Shown in pieces: positions 53,037 through 61,766 of a DNA stretch of 64,000 bases. The stretch is taken from contig BQWY01000001.1 in NCBI GenBank assembly GCA_036984305.1, positions 3,369,501 through 3,433,500 of the forward strand, written 5' to 3'. How positions within the stretch are numbered: position 1 is the first letter of the stretch; each line of letters begins with the position of its first letter. Source of the DNA: Nitrospira sp. (GTDB lineage Bacteria; Nitrospirota; Nitrospiria; Nitrospirales; Nitrospiraceae). The notes under the pieces were generated by a model. It did no database searches, was not told the origin of the DNA, and saw only the letters and a program-made list of their open reading frames with translations. The translations under genes and the position numbers were made by a program.

Positions 53037-53795
53037 ATGGCGGCGACACGACGATTTCGCACGAAGAACGCGGCTCGCAAGGCGATCTGGGACCGGCTGC
53101 AAGCCCGCCACGTGGCGCGGTTTCCTTTTCCACCCCATGGACGAATTCCAAACTTCACGGGAGCGGAAGAAGCCGCTCGGCGGCTGTTCGAGCTGGCGCC
53201 GTGGAAGAATGCCCGCCGCCTGAAGATCAATCCGGACGCGCCGCAACGTCCGGTCCGCGCCGAAGCGCTCAACCGTGGGATCAGCGTGTACATCCCGACT
53301 CCACGGCTGCGTGGCGGATTCATGCTCCTGGATCCAGCCGCGATCCCTCCCCATAAAATCTCGGAGGCCTCCGGACTGACGACCGGCGCGAAATGGGCCA
53401 CACCGGTTGCGCTGAGGGCCATGCCACGCATGGATGCGATCGTGTGCGGATCGGTAGTGGTGACGAGGAGCGGACGTCGTTGCGGAAAGGGAGAGGGCAG
53501 CGATCTCGAATATGCGATCCTGCGCGAGCTGGGTCATCCCCCCGTACCGGTGGCGACGACCGTGCACGATACGCAAATCGTCGACTTTGTCCCTCGGGAC
53601 CGAACGGACCAGCCGCTGTCGGTGATCGTCACGCCGACGCGCACCATTCGCGTTCGACGGCCGCCCCCTCCCCCCGCCGGCCTGGACTGGCAGCGGCTTG
53701 ATGAGGCCGACTTCGAGGCGATGCCGATCTTACTGGAGCTCCGACGTCTGGCACGACATGCGTCGCGACGCCGTTCCGTCAGACGTCGCACCTAA
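53037..53795 (+). CDS. 5-formyltetrahydrofolate cyclo-ligase-like protein
   Basis: A 252-residue protein of the MTHFS/5-FCL-like superfamily. It has KAIWDRLQARHVARFPFPPHG at the N-terminus, KINPDAPQRPVRAEAL, and the later GKGEGSDLEYAILRELG, the phosphate/folate-side loop of this fold. GGAG precedes the ATG at 53037. Catalysis would interconvert folate formyl species; divergent members lack activity, and this one is longer than the canonical enzyme (about 190). It is divergent from the C39-like gene. Confidence 0.72.
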   Translation: MAATRRFRTKNAARKAIWDRLQARHVARFPFPPHGRIPNFTGAEEAARRLFELAPWKNARRLKINPDAPQRPVRAEALNRGISVYIPTPRLRGGFMLLDPAAIPPHKISEASGLTTGAKWATPVALRAMPRMDAIVCGSVVVTRSGRRCGKGEGSDLEYAILRELGHPPVPVATTVHDTQIVDFVPRDRTDQPLSVIVTPTRTIRVRRPPPPPAGLDWQRLDEADFEAMPILLELRRLARHASRRRSVRRRT

Positions 53796-53850
53796 CCATG
53801 AACACTGTGCGACTCCGGCTTCCTAATCGGAGACCAGCCCTCCCACACAC

Positions 53851-53884
53851 AAAAAAGCCGGGAGGCGGAATTGCGCCTCCCGGC
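53851..53884 (-). terminator. Intrinsic terminator of small lipoprotein gene
   Basis: Arms at 53857-53867 and 53874-53884 pair perfectly over 11 bp. On the minus strand the stem is followed by six Ts (AAAAAA at 53851-53856 on the plus strand). It terminates the gene 53906-54196, and the same stem sits behind the convergent folate gene. Confidence 0.85.
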
Positions 53885-53905
53885 TCCTCTGTTGGCCTGA
53901 GCCAG

Positions 53906-54196
53906 TTACGGATGGAGGTATATGTCGTGCTCCAAGACACGAGGCGTGCTTGGAACTGCCTCCACATTTTGAGCCTCCGTCACCTCCGGAATCGTCACGT
54001 TCTCAGAGGCCATCTTCACACCCTGTGACGTGGCTTGGCCGTGATTCATCTCAAAATGAGCGTTCTCATCCACAACATGGTCCACCCCCCTATCGCGGCT
54101 GAACATGGATTCTCCGAGATGCGTGCAGCCGCCCATTGCCAATCCGAACAGAAAAATGGTCCCGAGGGTGAGTCTTTTGGTCACTGGTGTCGTCAT
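53906..54196 (-). CDS. Small lipoprotein, unknown
   Basis: A 96-residue predicted lipoprotein: MTTPVTKRLTLGTIFLF, lipobox GLAMGGC (about Cys24), then a hydrophilic Asp/His/Glu-rich mature part (DRGVDHVVDENAHFEMNHG). No recognised domain. A strong terminator follows it. It is divergent from the LysR gene. Confidence 0.66.
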   Translation of the reverse strand: MTTPVTKRLTLGTIFLFGLAMGGCTHLGESMFSRDRGVDHVVDENAHFEMNHGQATSQGVKMASENVTIPEVTEAQNVEAVPSTPRVLEHDIYLHP

Positions 54197-54407
54197 GGTC
54201 CGTCCCTCCTCGTCAGTGAACCTCTAGCAAGTGTGGTTTCGTGCCCTCTCACGTCACTGCCCTAAAGCGCCGCGCCATCGGACCTGGTTGTACATCCGGT
54301 TTTTCTCGATACCTTGGTCCCCTGTCACTTTCATTTCCTTCCCTGAATCGCTCCGTCTGTACCCTGTGTCCGACCTCTCGATTTCACGCTAATACGCGTT
54401 CACTCTA

Positions 54408-54437
54408 TGGACAAATAGATAATTTGGCGGCGATACT
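54408..54437 (+). promoter_or_regulatory. Candidate LysR-gene promoter
   Basis: TGGACA (54408-54413) and GATACT (54432-54437), separated by 18 nt, resemble a sigma70-type promoter. The T-N11-A palindrome follows immediately at 54438, where a transcription start would lie, suggesting autorepression. Confidence 0.42.
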
Positions 54438-54450
54438 TCGGTTAAACCGA
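54438..54450. promoter_or_regulatory. T-N11-A palindrome, candidate LysR operator
   Basis: TCGGTT-A-AACCGA, a perfect palindrome with 6-bp arms, fits the T-N11-A box of LysR regulators. It lies about 106 nt before the LysR start. Confidence 0.5.
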
Positions 54451-54555
54451 TAGAAATGTAGCTGGCGGGATGGTTTACGCCGTCGCGCGTGACGATCCTT
54501 CAAGGTCGCGGCTCCGGTCTGGACTACATGGGCTTCCATGGGGGAGGGAAGAGGC

Positions 54556-55455
54556 ATGGAATGGATCAACTACCATCATCTCTTGTACTTCTGGGCCACA
54601 GCCAAGCACGGAAGCGTCAGTCGAGCGTCCCAAGAACTGCGTCTCGCACAGGCCACCGTGAGCGAGCAGATTCGCGCCTTGGAGGGCGCCTTAAACGAGA
54701 AGCTCTTCTCGCGCTCCGGTCGCCACCTCGTCCTTACCGAGATGGGACGGACCGTCTTTCGCTACGCAGAGGACATCTTTTCGATCGGGCAGGATCTACT
54801 CCAGACCGTGAAGGCTGGAGGCGGGACACAACCTGTTCGCCTGGTCGTCGGGATTGCTGAACCAGTACCCAAGCTACTAGCCTGTCGACTGATTAAATCG
54901 GGGATCACTTCCGCGCGGGCCACGCGTATCGTGTGCTGGGAGAATAAATTAGAGGAACTGCTGGCCACCCTTGCCACTCATGGATTGGATTTGGTCATCG
55001 CCGACACGCCTGCCCCGCCCAGCATCAAGGTGCAGACCTATAACCACGTGATGGGGGAATCAGGCGTCACCCTGTTCGGCACGGCAAAATTAGCGGCCCG
55101 CTATCGGAGAAAGTTCCCACATTCGCTCCAAGACGCGCCGGTACTCTTCCCTACGTCCAATGCCATGCTACGCCGTCTCATGGACGAATGGCTCACGCGC
55201 CATCGGATCCAACCCAAGATCATGGGCGAATTCGAGGATAGTGCGACTCTGAAAACCTTCGGCCGGGAGGGCTATGGGCTCTTTCCCGGCTCGACGGTCA
55301 TGGAAAGAGAAATCTGCCGGCAGTATCGTTCACACGTGGTTGGACAGTTCGAGGGGATAAGGCAACGCTTCTACGCCATTACCGTGGAGCGGCGCTTGAA
55401 GCATCCGGTCGTCAGCGCCATCGTCGCCGCTGCCCGCCAAGAATTGGCGAACTAA
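54556..55455 (+). CDS. NhaR-like LysR-family regulator
   Basis: A 299-residue LysR protein. It opens MEWINYHHLLYFWATAKHGS, close to NhaR (usually INYNHLYYFW-like), followed by the helix-turn-helix SRASQELRLAQATVSEQI and the LysR sensor domain (about 95-290). The ATG at 54556 is used because GGGAGGGAAGAGG precedes it; ATG 54538 adds six residues. NhaR controls Na+/H+ antiport and stress genes; no nhaA lies nearby, so the target is unclear. The T-N11-A site upstream may be its own operator. Confidence 0.82.
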   Translation: MEWINYHHLLYFWATAKHGSVSRASQELRLAQATVSEQIRALEGALNEKLFSRSGRHLVLTEMGRTVFRYAEDIFSIGQDLLQTVKAGGGTQPVRLVVGIAEPVPKLLACRLIKSGITSARATRIVCWENKLEELLATLATHGLDLVIADTPAPPSIKVQTYNHVMGESGVTLFGTAKLAARYRRKFPHSLQDAPVLFPTSNAMLRRLMDEWLTRHRIQPKIMGEFEDSATLKTFGREGYGLFPGSTVMEREICRQYRSHVVGQFEGIRQRFYAITVERRLKHPVVSAIVAAARQELAN

Positions 55456-55682
55456 TGCCGGGAGGAATCGCGGGCCATGCATCTCGTTCCGTCCGGTTGA
55501 GCCGATTCGCCGCATGCCCGCCGCCTGCAAAGCCAAGCATCGAATCGATGCGGGCCTTAGGGCAACCCAGCCAGCGACGCACAGCAGGATGCGATAGCAC
55601 GCGAATACGCTCCGCCCCTGCGCGCGCTACCCGGAACGGATGTACCAGCCCAACGTGGCCTTACCGTCGCTGTTGCGGGTGC

Positions 55683-58427
55683 TCAATGGGGGCGCTTGCC
55701 ACGCGTGAACGTCATGATGAGTTGATAGAGATCATCCGCCGCCTCCTCCTTGCTCAGGAGCGCTTCCCCACCGGCGGCCAAAAAGGCGTCGGCTGTCTGT
55801 GGAGACCGGTGCACCGTGATGCCGATGACGACCGTGTCGGGCCATCGGGCTTTCACGCGGCGGGTGGCCTCGATCCCGTTCAGCCGTGGAAGATTGATAT
55901 CCATCACCATCACTGCCGGCCGGAGCCGTGCCGCCAGGCTGACGGCTTCCTCGCCGTCCGAAGCTTCGGCAACGACCTCCAGGTCGCGATAGGTGTCGAG
56001 GATGCTCCTCAGCCCCTGGCGTACCATGGCATGATCATCGACCAGGATGATTCTGCGCCGCTCCCCGCCCTGCCCTTCGGTGTTCCCGCTTTCATGCCGT
56101 TCCAGCTGGACGGAGGCCGTGCTCGGTTCCACGCTCGAGGACTCGGACTGAAGCGGCACATTGAGTTCCACCCGCGTGCCTCGGCCGGAAGCGGATTCCA
56201 CGCGGCACCACCCCGACATGGTCTGCATGCGCTCCTGAATGCTGAATAGGCCGAAGTGCGTTCCCGCCGGTACCCGGTCGATGACCGATACGTCGAACCC
56301 CCTTCCCTCATCCTGCACGACGATCCTGAGCTCGGAGCGGCTGCGCATCTCGACGGTGACACTCGCGCGGGAGACACCGGCATGCTTGATGACGTTCATC
56401 AGCAGTTCCCGGACCGTCTGGAAGACCATATCGGCCTGGGAGTCCTCCAGCGCAGGAAGCTGCGTGTCGGCGGCTCGCACCTCTACCATGAGACCTTGCT
56501 CCTGCATACGCTCCGCCAGCCAGCGCAGACCGGCCAGAAGGCCCAGGTCGTGTAACACCGACGGGCTGAGCTGCGCCATCAAGGTCCGGGTATACGACAG
56601 GCATTGGTCGAGAAGTTGTTCCGCCTCGAGGAGCATCGGTTCCAGGCGTGGCGAATCGACCTGGGCGATGTGTTTGATTTGGGTCAGTTTCAGGCGGCCC
56701 AACGCCAAAAGCTGGGCCAGGTAATCGTGAAGATCGGTCGCCAGCCGACGACGCTCTCGTTGTTCGGTCGTCCGAAGCTGCGCGGCCAACGCCCTCAATT
56801 GCTTCTGCGAATGGACCAACTCGTTCGTCCGCTGAGCCACCCGCTGCTCGAGTTCCTGACCCCATCGTGTCAACTGCCGCTCGGCCTCTCTCCTCTCGAT
56901 GATTTCGCGAAACACCAGCACCACGCCCAGCAACTGTCCGTCGTCGCTTCTGATCGGCGCCGCCGAATCGTCGATGGGAATCTCGCTGCCGCTCGGTTGA
57001 AGCAAGACCGTGTGGCGGGCCAGCCCGACTCGTCCGCCATCGCGAAGGACGCGGTTCACGGGATTTTCGACAGCCTCTTTCGTCGTCTCATGCGCGATCG
57101 CGAACACCTCGGCGAGAGGAGTCCCGAGCACCTCCCCCTCCGTCTTCTGGATCAATTCCAAGGCCACCGGATTCGCAAAGGCGATCCGTCCCGACGTATC
57201 GGTCACGATGACCCCGTCGCCGATGCTTCGCAATGTGACTTTCCAACGTTCTTGGGTCTCCTGGAGCGCACGTTGCGTGCGCCGCTGCTCGGTCACGTCC
57301 CTGGCGATCTTCGACGCCCCCACGACACGCCCATCCACGTCATACAACGGAGAGATCGTGACCGAGATTTGGCGCAGGCTGCCGTCCTTCCTCTGCCGGA
57401 CGGTTTCGTAATGATCGATACGCTCTCCTCTGGCAAGTTTGGCCAGAATGTCCGCTTCCTCGGCATGACGATCGGTTGGAATGATCGCAAGAATCGAGCG
57501 CCCGACCATCTCCGCGGACGTATACCCGAAAATCTTTTCAGCCGCCTGATTCCAGCTCGTCACGCAGCCGGAGAGGTCCTTGGTCACGACGGCGTCGTTG
57601 GACGAGGTCACGACCTCCGCGAGGAGGCTCGCCGCGCGCTGGGCCATCCGGTGGGCCGAGACATCGCGGAACACCATCACGACACCGATCAGCTCGCCTT
57701 GCTCGCCTAGGATCGGCGCCGCGCAATCGTCGATTGGAATGCTGGTGCCATCGGTGCGCCGGAGCATCGTCGAATGGGCCATACCGACCGCGCGGCGTTC
57801 CCGCAAGACTTGCTCGACCGGACTCTCGAGCGCCAATCCCGTCGTCTCGTCCTGAATATTGAACACGTCGACGATCGACCTGCCAACGATGTCTTGTTGG
57901 CCCGCCCGCATCAACGTTTCCGCGACCGTGTTCAAAAAGGTCACACGCCCCTCTCGGTCGGTTGCCAACACCGCATCCCCAATGCTCTGCAAGGTGACGG
58001 CGAGTCGCTTTTGGGTTTCCTCCAGTGCTTCGTGATCACGTTTCTGTTGTGAAATGTCTCGGGCAATTTTCGACGCCCCGACGACCCGCCCGTTCCGATC
58101 CCGAATCGGAGAGACCGTCAACGAGATGTGCAATCGCCTCCCGTCTTTGGTGATGCGGATAGTCTCGAAATGCTCGATCCGGTTCCCGTCCCGCAGCTGC
58201 CGAAGGATGCCCCGCTCTTCCTCCAGACGGTCGTCAGGAATGATCAGTCGAATCGGCTGCCCAATGGCTTCGGCTGCGGAATAGCCGAACATGTGCTCGG
58301 CTGCGGAATTCCACGTTTGGATCACCCCATCCAGGTTCTTACTGATGATGGCATCCTCTGATGATTGCACGATAGCAGCCAAGGAGGTCGCATGGATGAG
58401 TTCAGGAGTCAGCGCGCTGTCCGACAT
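55683..58427 (-). CDS. PAS-rich hybrid histidine kinase with C-terminal receiver
   Basis: A 914-residue cytosolic protein. Four PAS domains fall in about 10-515, arranged as two similar pairs. A HisKA_3 (NarL-type) dimerisation helix follows, with the phosphorylatable His in ATDLHDYLAQL, then an HATPase domain with DEGRGFDVS and HFGLFSIQERM. A receiver domain with DDHAMVRQGL and VMDINLPRLNG lies at the C-terminus, without a DNA-binding domain. So signal goes from PAS sensing to His to the receiver Asp, and onward to an unknown partner. Start 58427 (MSDSAL). The adjacent LysR gene is convergent. Confidence 0.84.
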   Translation of the reverse strand: MSDSALTPELIHATSLAAIVQSSEDAIISKNLDGVIQTWNSAAEHMFGYSAAEAIGQPIRLIIPDDRLEEERGILRQLRDGNRIEHFETIRITKDGRRLHISLTVSPIRDRNGRVVGASKIARDISQQKRDHEALEETQKRLAVTLQSIGDAVLATDREGRVTFLNTVAETLMRAGQQDIVGRSIVDVFNIQDETTGLALESPVEQVLRERRAVGMAHSTMLRRTDGTSIPIDDCAAPILGEQGELIGVVMVFRDVSAHRMAQRAASLLAEVVTSSNDAVVTKDLSGCVTSWNQAAEKIFGYTSAEMVGRSILAIIPTDRHAEEADILAKLARGERIDHYETVRQRKDGSLRQISVTISPLYDVDGRVVGASKIARDVTEQRRTQRALQETQERWKVTLRSIGDGVIVTDTSGRIAFANPVALELIQKTEGEVLGTPLAEVFAIAHETTKEAVENPVNRVLRDGGRVGLARHTVLLQPSGSEIPIDDSAAPIRSDDGQLLGVVLVFREIIERREAERQLTRWGQELEQRVAQRTNELVHSQKQLRALAAQLRTTEQRERRRLATDLHDYLAQLLALGRLKLTQIKHIAQVDSPRLEPMLLEAEQLLDQCLSYTRTLMAQLSPSVLHDLGLLAGLRWLAERMQEQGLMVEVRAADTQLPALEDSQADMVFQTVRELLMNVIKHAGVSRASVTVEMRSRSELRIVVQDEGRGFDVSVIDRVPAGTHFGLFSIQERMQTMSGWCRVESASGRGTRVELNVPLQSESSSVEPSTASVQLERHESGNTEGQGGERRRIILVDDHAMVRQGLRSILDTYRDLEVVAEASDGEEAVSLAARLRPAVMVMDINLPRLNGIEATRRVKARWPDTVVIGITVHRSPQTADAFLAAGGEALLSKEEAADDLYQLIMTFTRGKRPH

Positions 58428-58713
58428 TGGATCAATCTCCGGTAATGATCGGTCATTCTGGGGGGTTTCCCGACCTTGATCAAGCCCCGTCTTCGGTCCT
58501 GGCACCGAGGCCGAAGACGAGGAACGAAATTATCGCGCAGGTAAGGGAGGACCGGGAGCATGGCTACTCCGGACTGTCCCCGGAACTGTTCTCTCTTGGT
58601 GGCGTTGCGTTGATATGATCATCCTCATGGCTGCGGCGACTGGGAATGGCCCACCCAGGAGAACCGTACGCCCAAGCTGACGGATCCGTCACTTTTTTGA
58701 TACGTACTCCGAC

Positions 58714-59628
58714 ATGCCCGTCTCTCTGCAAGCCTTCATTCTCATCTTCGTCGCCGGAGCGGCCCTCCGCACACTGGGCGTGCTCACCAAAGCCCATGCG
58801 GAGCGATTGGCCGGGTTCGTTTTTTGCGTTACGCTGCCCGCTACCATCGTGCTGTCGCTCGACGGCGTGACGTTCGCCCCTACGGCATGGAAACTGCCGC
58901 TCGCCGCGTGGATGATTACATGTCCGATCGTGGGTTTGGCCTGGATACTGGCGCGATCCTGGGAATTGCCGCGTCCCGCTCAAGGCGGGTTCATGCTGGC
59001 GACGGGCTGCATCAACTCGGTGTACTTCGCCTACCCGGTGATCTTGGCGACCCTGGGCGAAGCCGGCTTGGCGCGAGCTGTCCTCTTCGATCTCGGACAG
59101 ACCGCGTTGACCCTGACCGGATTGTACGCCATCGCAGTTTGGCACGGCCAAACGGATGAAGCCCCGCGCTCAGTCCTGAGACGACTGCTCCTGACACCCC
59201 CGCTCTGGGCCTTAGCGGCGATCCTCGTCGTGAAAGCCGTCGGAGTTTCCCTCGCGCCGTGGGTCCGCGACGTCCTCACCCCATTGCACCTGTGCACGAC
59301 CCCGCTCGCCAGCCTTGTGCTCGGACTGTCGATGACTTTCACGGCGCTTCGGCGAACGGTGTGGCTCGCCTTGGCCGGCGTCATGCTCCGCATGGGCGGG
59401 GGACTGACGATCGGTTGGCTCGTGGTCTCTCTCCTGGAACTGACCGACATGGCACGGCTGGTCGTGCTGCTCATTGCCGGGATGCCGTCTGCCGTCACGG
59501 CGGTCATCTTTGCGTCAGAGACGAGGCTCGACGAAGATCTCGTCGCCTCGATCGTCGCGCTCTCCATCTGCGTCGGCGTCGCGGTCCTGCCCGGCCTTCC
59601 GTCACTGGTGACGTGGCTGAATGGATAG
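58714..59628 (+). CDS. AEC-family transporter (auxin-efflux/permease-like)
   Basis: A 304-residue membrane protein with about nine or ten helices. The pseudo-repeats and the motifs LAGFVFCVTLPATIVLS and IAGMPSAVTAVIFA match AEC-family permeases (malonate/auxin-efflux-like carriers). The start follows a plausible leader at 58700, with no strong ribosome site. Substrates in the family are small organic acids, so this may exchange a carboxylate. The next gene on the same strand is the Ap4A phosphorylase-like one, 128 nt away. Confidence 0.82.
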   Translation: MPVSLQAFILIFVAGAALRTLGVLTKAHAERLAGFVFCVTLPATIVLSLDGVTFAPTAWKLPLAAWMITCPIVGLAWILARSWELPRPAQGGFMLATGCINSVYFAYPVILATLGEAGLARAVLFDLGQTALTLTGLYAIAVWHGQTDEAPRSVLRRLLLTPPLWALAAILVVKAVGVSLAPWVRDVLTPLHLCTTPLASLVLGLSMTFTALRRTVWLALAGVMLRMGGGLTIGWLVVSLLELTDMARLVVLLIAGMPSAVTAVIFASETRLDEDLVASIVALSICVGVAVLPGLPSLVTWLNG

Positions 59629-59756
59629 CGTCCCTTGGTCGTACGGCCCAGAAGGGAGCGCCGTCGCCATCCGTGCCCCTGTGCGCGACCCATACGTGAA
59701 GATTCTTTCGACACCCCTTTCGCTTGACGCCGCGTTGGCGTACTCTTAGAAGCACC

Positions 59757-60647
59757 ATGCCGGCGGATTTCTCATTAGAGCCAGGATCGCTCTGGAAGGT
59801 GATGCGTACGCGCACCCTCGAGGCGCGACAGTCTGGAGCCCTGCAGGCCATCCCAACCAGAACGGCGACGATCGAGGAAGGTGGAATTGTCTTTGAAATA
59901 CGGATCGTCCAGGCGCTCGAGCAAAAGGCGCAGCCGCAATCCGGACCGATCAAGGTCGATCCCTTTCTCCCCTACGATGCCGAGCTCTTCGTCGGCGAGA
60001 TCTCGCCCACCCATTTCGTGCTGCTGAACAAGTACAGCGTGGTGGATCATCACGTCCTGATGGTGACGCACGCGTTCGAAGATCAGGAAACGCTGCTCAC
60101 CCGGACGGACTGCGACGTGCTACTTCGGAGCCTGGCCGAGGTCGATGGGCTGGCCTTTTACAATTCCGGACCGATTGCCGGGGGAAGCCAACCGCACAAG
60201 CATCTCCAACTGATCCCTCTTTCAGCAGATGGCGGTCCACGCGTGCCGATTGAGCCCCTGCTCGCCGGGATGACGTCCTCAGGAACGATTCCGCGCCTCC
60301 CCTACTTACATGCCTACGCGCCGATGGATCCCAAATGGCTTCACGCCGGTCGCGAAAATGCCGATGCGCTGCGGAACTGCTATCGCTCGCTGCTCGATGC
60401 CGTGAACATGCCCGTGGAACCCGCCTTCGGAGGCCTTGAGCGCACAGGGCCGTATAATCTACTGGCCACCAGACGCTGGCTCCTGCTCGTTCCTCGCATC
60501 AGGGAGTTCTTCGAAGGCATTTCCATCAATGCGTTGGGACTGGCGGGCCTCTTCCTCGCCAAGAATGACGGACAACTGGACACGCTTGGAACACACGGAC
60601 CGCTCGCTGCCCTTCGCCATGTCACCAAACCGCCGGTCGCTCGCTAA
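59757..60647 (+). CDS. Ap4A phosphorylase/ATP adenylyltransferase-like protein
   Basis: A 296-residue HIT-superfamily protein. The active-site motif is GGSQPHKHLQLIPL with HxHxQ, as in yeast Apa1/Apa2-type Ap4A phosphorylases. PFLPYDAELFVGEISPTHFVLLN precedes it, and the DUF4922-like C-terminal part has NALGLAGLFLAKN. It would break Ap4A or transfer adenylate with phosphate, regulating dinucleotide levels. Start ATG 59757; the frame extends to 59724. Confidence 0.8.
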   Translation: MPADFSLEPGSLWKVMRTRTLEARQSGALQAIPTRTATIEEGGIVFEIRIVQALEQKAQPQSGPIKVDPFLPYDAELFVGEISPTHFVLLNKYSVVDHHVLMVTHAFEDQETLLTRTDCDVLLRSLAEVDGLAFYNSGPIAGGSQPHKHLQLIPLSADGGPRVPIEPLLAGMTSSGTIPRLPYLHAYAPMDPKWLHAGRENADALRNCYRSLLDAVNMPVEPAFGGLERTGPYNLLATRRWLLLVPRIREFFEGISINALGLAGLFLAKNDGQLDTLGTHGPLAALRHVTKPPVAR

Positions 60648-60826
60648 CGAGAGAAGATGCTTCGACTTCAGGGTGGACGATCAGGCACCCTGGAGAACGA
60701 AGCCCCCGACATGATCGACCCCAACCTCACTGTCCTCAGGCCCTTGCGGCACCTGCCAGCCTCCGCTCTCTGTGGGCAACCGACCAGCGGCAGACCCCAC
60801 GTGCACGCATCAACGTCGCGCGCCCT

Positions 60827-61105
60827 TCAGTCCTTCATCTTTTCCTTCATTTCCTTCATGTTGCCTTTGCCGCGTTCCATTGATCCTTTGACATTCCCCT
60901 TTGCCCGCTCCATGGCCGCCTTCGCGTCGTTGCCCTTGGCTTCCTCCACCTGAGCCTTTGCTTCTCCCTTCATCTCTTCCATTTCGCCCTTCATTTCGCC
61001 TTTCGCCTTCTCCATCGTCGCTTTCGTCTCTCCCGCTTGTCCGGTCATGGCCATGCCGGCAAAGACCATTGCACAGACACCCAGCCCCACCAGTAACTTT
61101 TTCAT
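60827..61105 (-). CDS. Exported Lys/Glu-rich small protein, CsbD-like
   Basis: A 92-residue protein with a signal (LLVGLGVCAMVFAGMAMTGQAG) and a highly charged helical remainder built of K-G-E-M repeats (EKAKGEMKGEMEEMKGEAKA, ERAKGNVKGSMERGKGNM). AAGGAGGAG lies at the ATG. The repeated charged helix recalls CsbD/YjbJ stress proteins and LEA-like proteins. The low-complexity run makes the exact domain doubtful. Confidence 0.62.
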   Translation of the reverse strand: MKKLLVGLGVCAMVFAGMAMTGQAGETKATMEKAKGEMKGEMEEMKGEAKAQVEEAKGNDAKAAMERAKGNVKGSMERGKGNMKEMKEKMKD

Positions 61106-61256
61106 GGCTCTCCTCCTTATGGTAAGTAATGAATACGACCTAACTTCTCATACTGCGAGAGCGCACGAGGGCGTACTAGGCGGATCACTAGTCTCATGCC
61201 TACGCTCGCATGGTAGACTACCGGGTAACGTTGATCCTGAAAGGAGAGGATTTGCC

Positions 61257-61691
61257 ATGCGAGGTGCTTTCACCGGTTTCATGATGGGGGCCTTGGTCTT
61301 CGTGATGAGCGGATGCAGTGTCTTTTTCTATCCGCACGCGAAGGAATTTGCGGCAAAAGCCAAAGGTGCCAATTCCGTGGACACACTGATCAACTTGACC
61401 ACTATGATGGAGGAGTCGGCCCAAAAGGCGCAGCCGGGTACCGGCTACGACCAACCCCTCAACGATTTACACAATCAGTTCCATGCGTTTGACAATACCG
61501 TGTGCTGTGTCGAAAAGCCGAAAAGCGAGACGCCGGAGTATCAGCTGCTCGTCACGCACAACAAGGAATTGTGGGCGATTTTCAAACGGGCCTGGGAATT
61601 CAGGGACGATCAGCCCCAGCGTCGCCAACATCTGGAACTGTTCAGCAACGAGGTGCGCGAAACGCGCCAGACTCTTGAAGCTCTGAAATAG
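61257..61691 (+). CDS. Small lipoprotein, unknown
   Basis: A 144-residue lipoprotein: a signal MGALVFVMSGC with lipobox at about Cys21, then a helical mature part (DTLINLTTMMEESAQKAQPG) containing an unusual CC pair (FDNTVCCVEKPKS). GGAGAGG precedes ATG 61257; the frame extends upstream to 61047 without a signal. Unknown function. Confidence 0.62.
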   Translation: MRGAFTGFMMGALVFVMSGCSVFFYPHAKEFAAKAKGANSVDTLINLTTMMEESAQKAQPGTGYDQPLNDLHNQFHAFDNTVCCVEKPKSETPEYQLLVTHNKELWAIFKRAWEFRDDQPQRRQHLELFSNEVRETRQTLEALK

Positions 61692-61766
61692 CGGCGCTGC
61701 CGACGCGATCAGGCTGCGGAGGAACCAGGCCGCGACGGCGAGGTTTGGTTCGGCGGGATGATGTCA

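Larger units (their letters stand above)
54197..54555. other. Intergenic region between divergent lipoprotein and LysR genes
   Basis: Holds the LysR promoter and operator candidates listed next. The left half, near the lipoprotein start, shows nothing definite. Confidence 0.5.
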
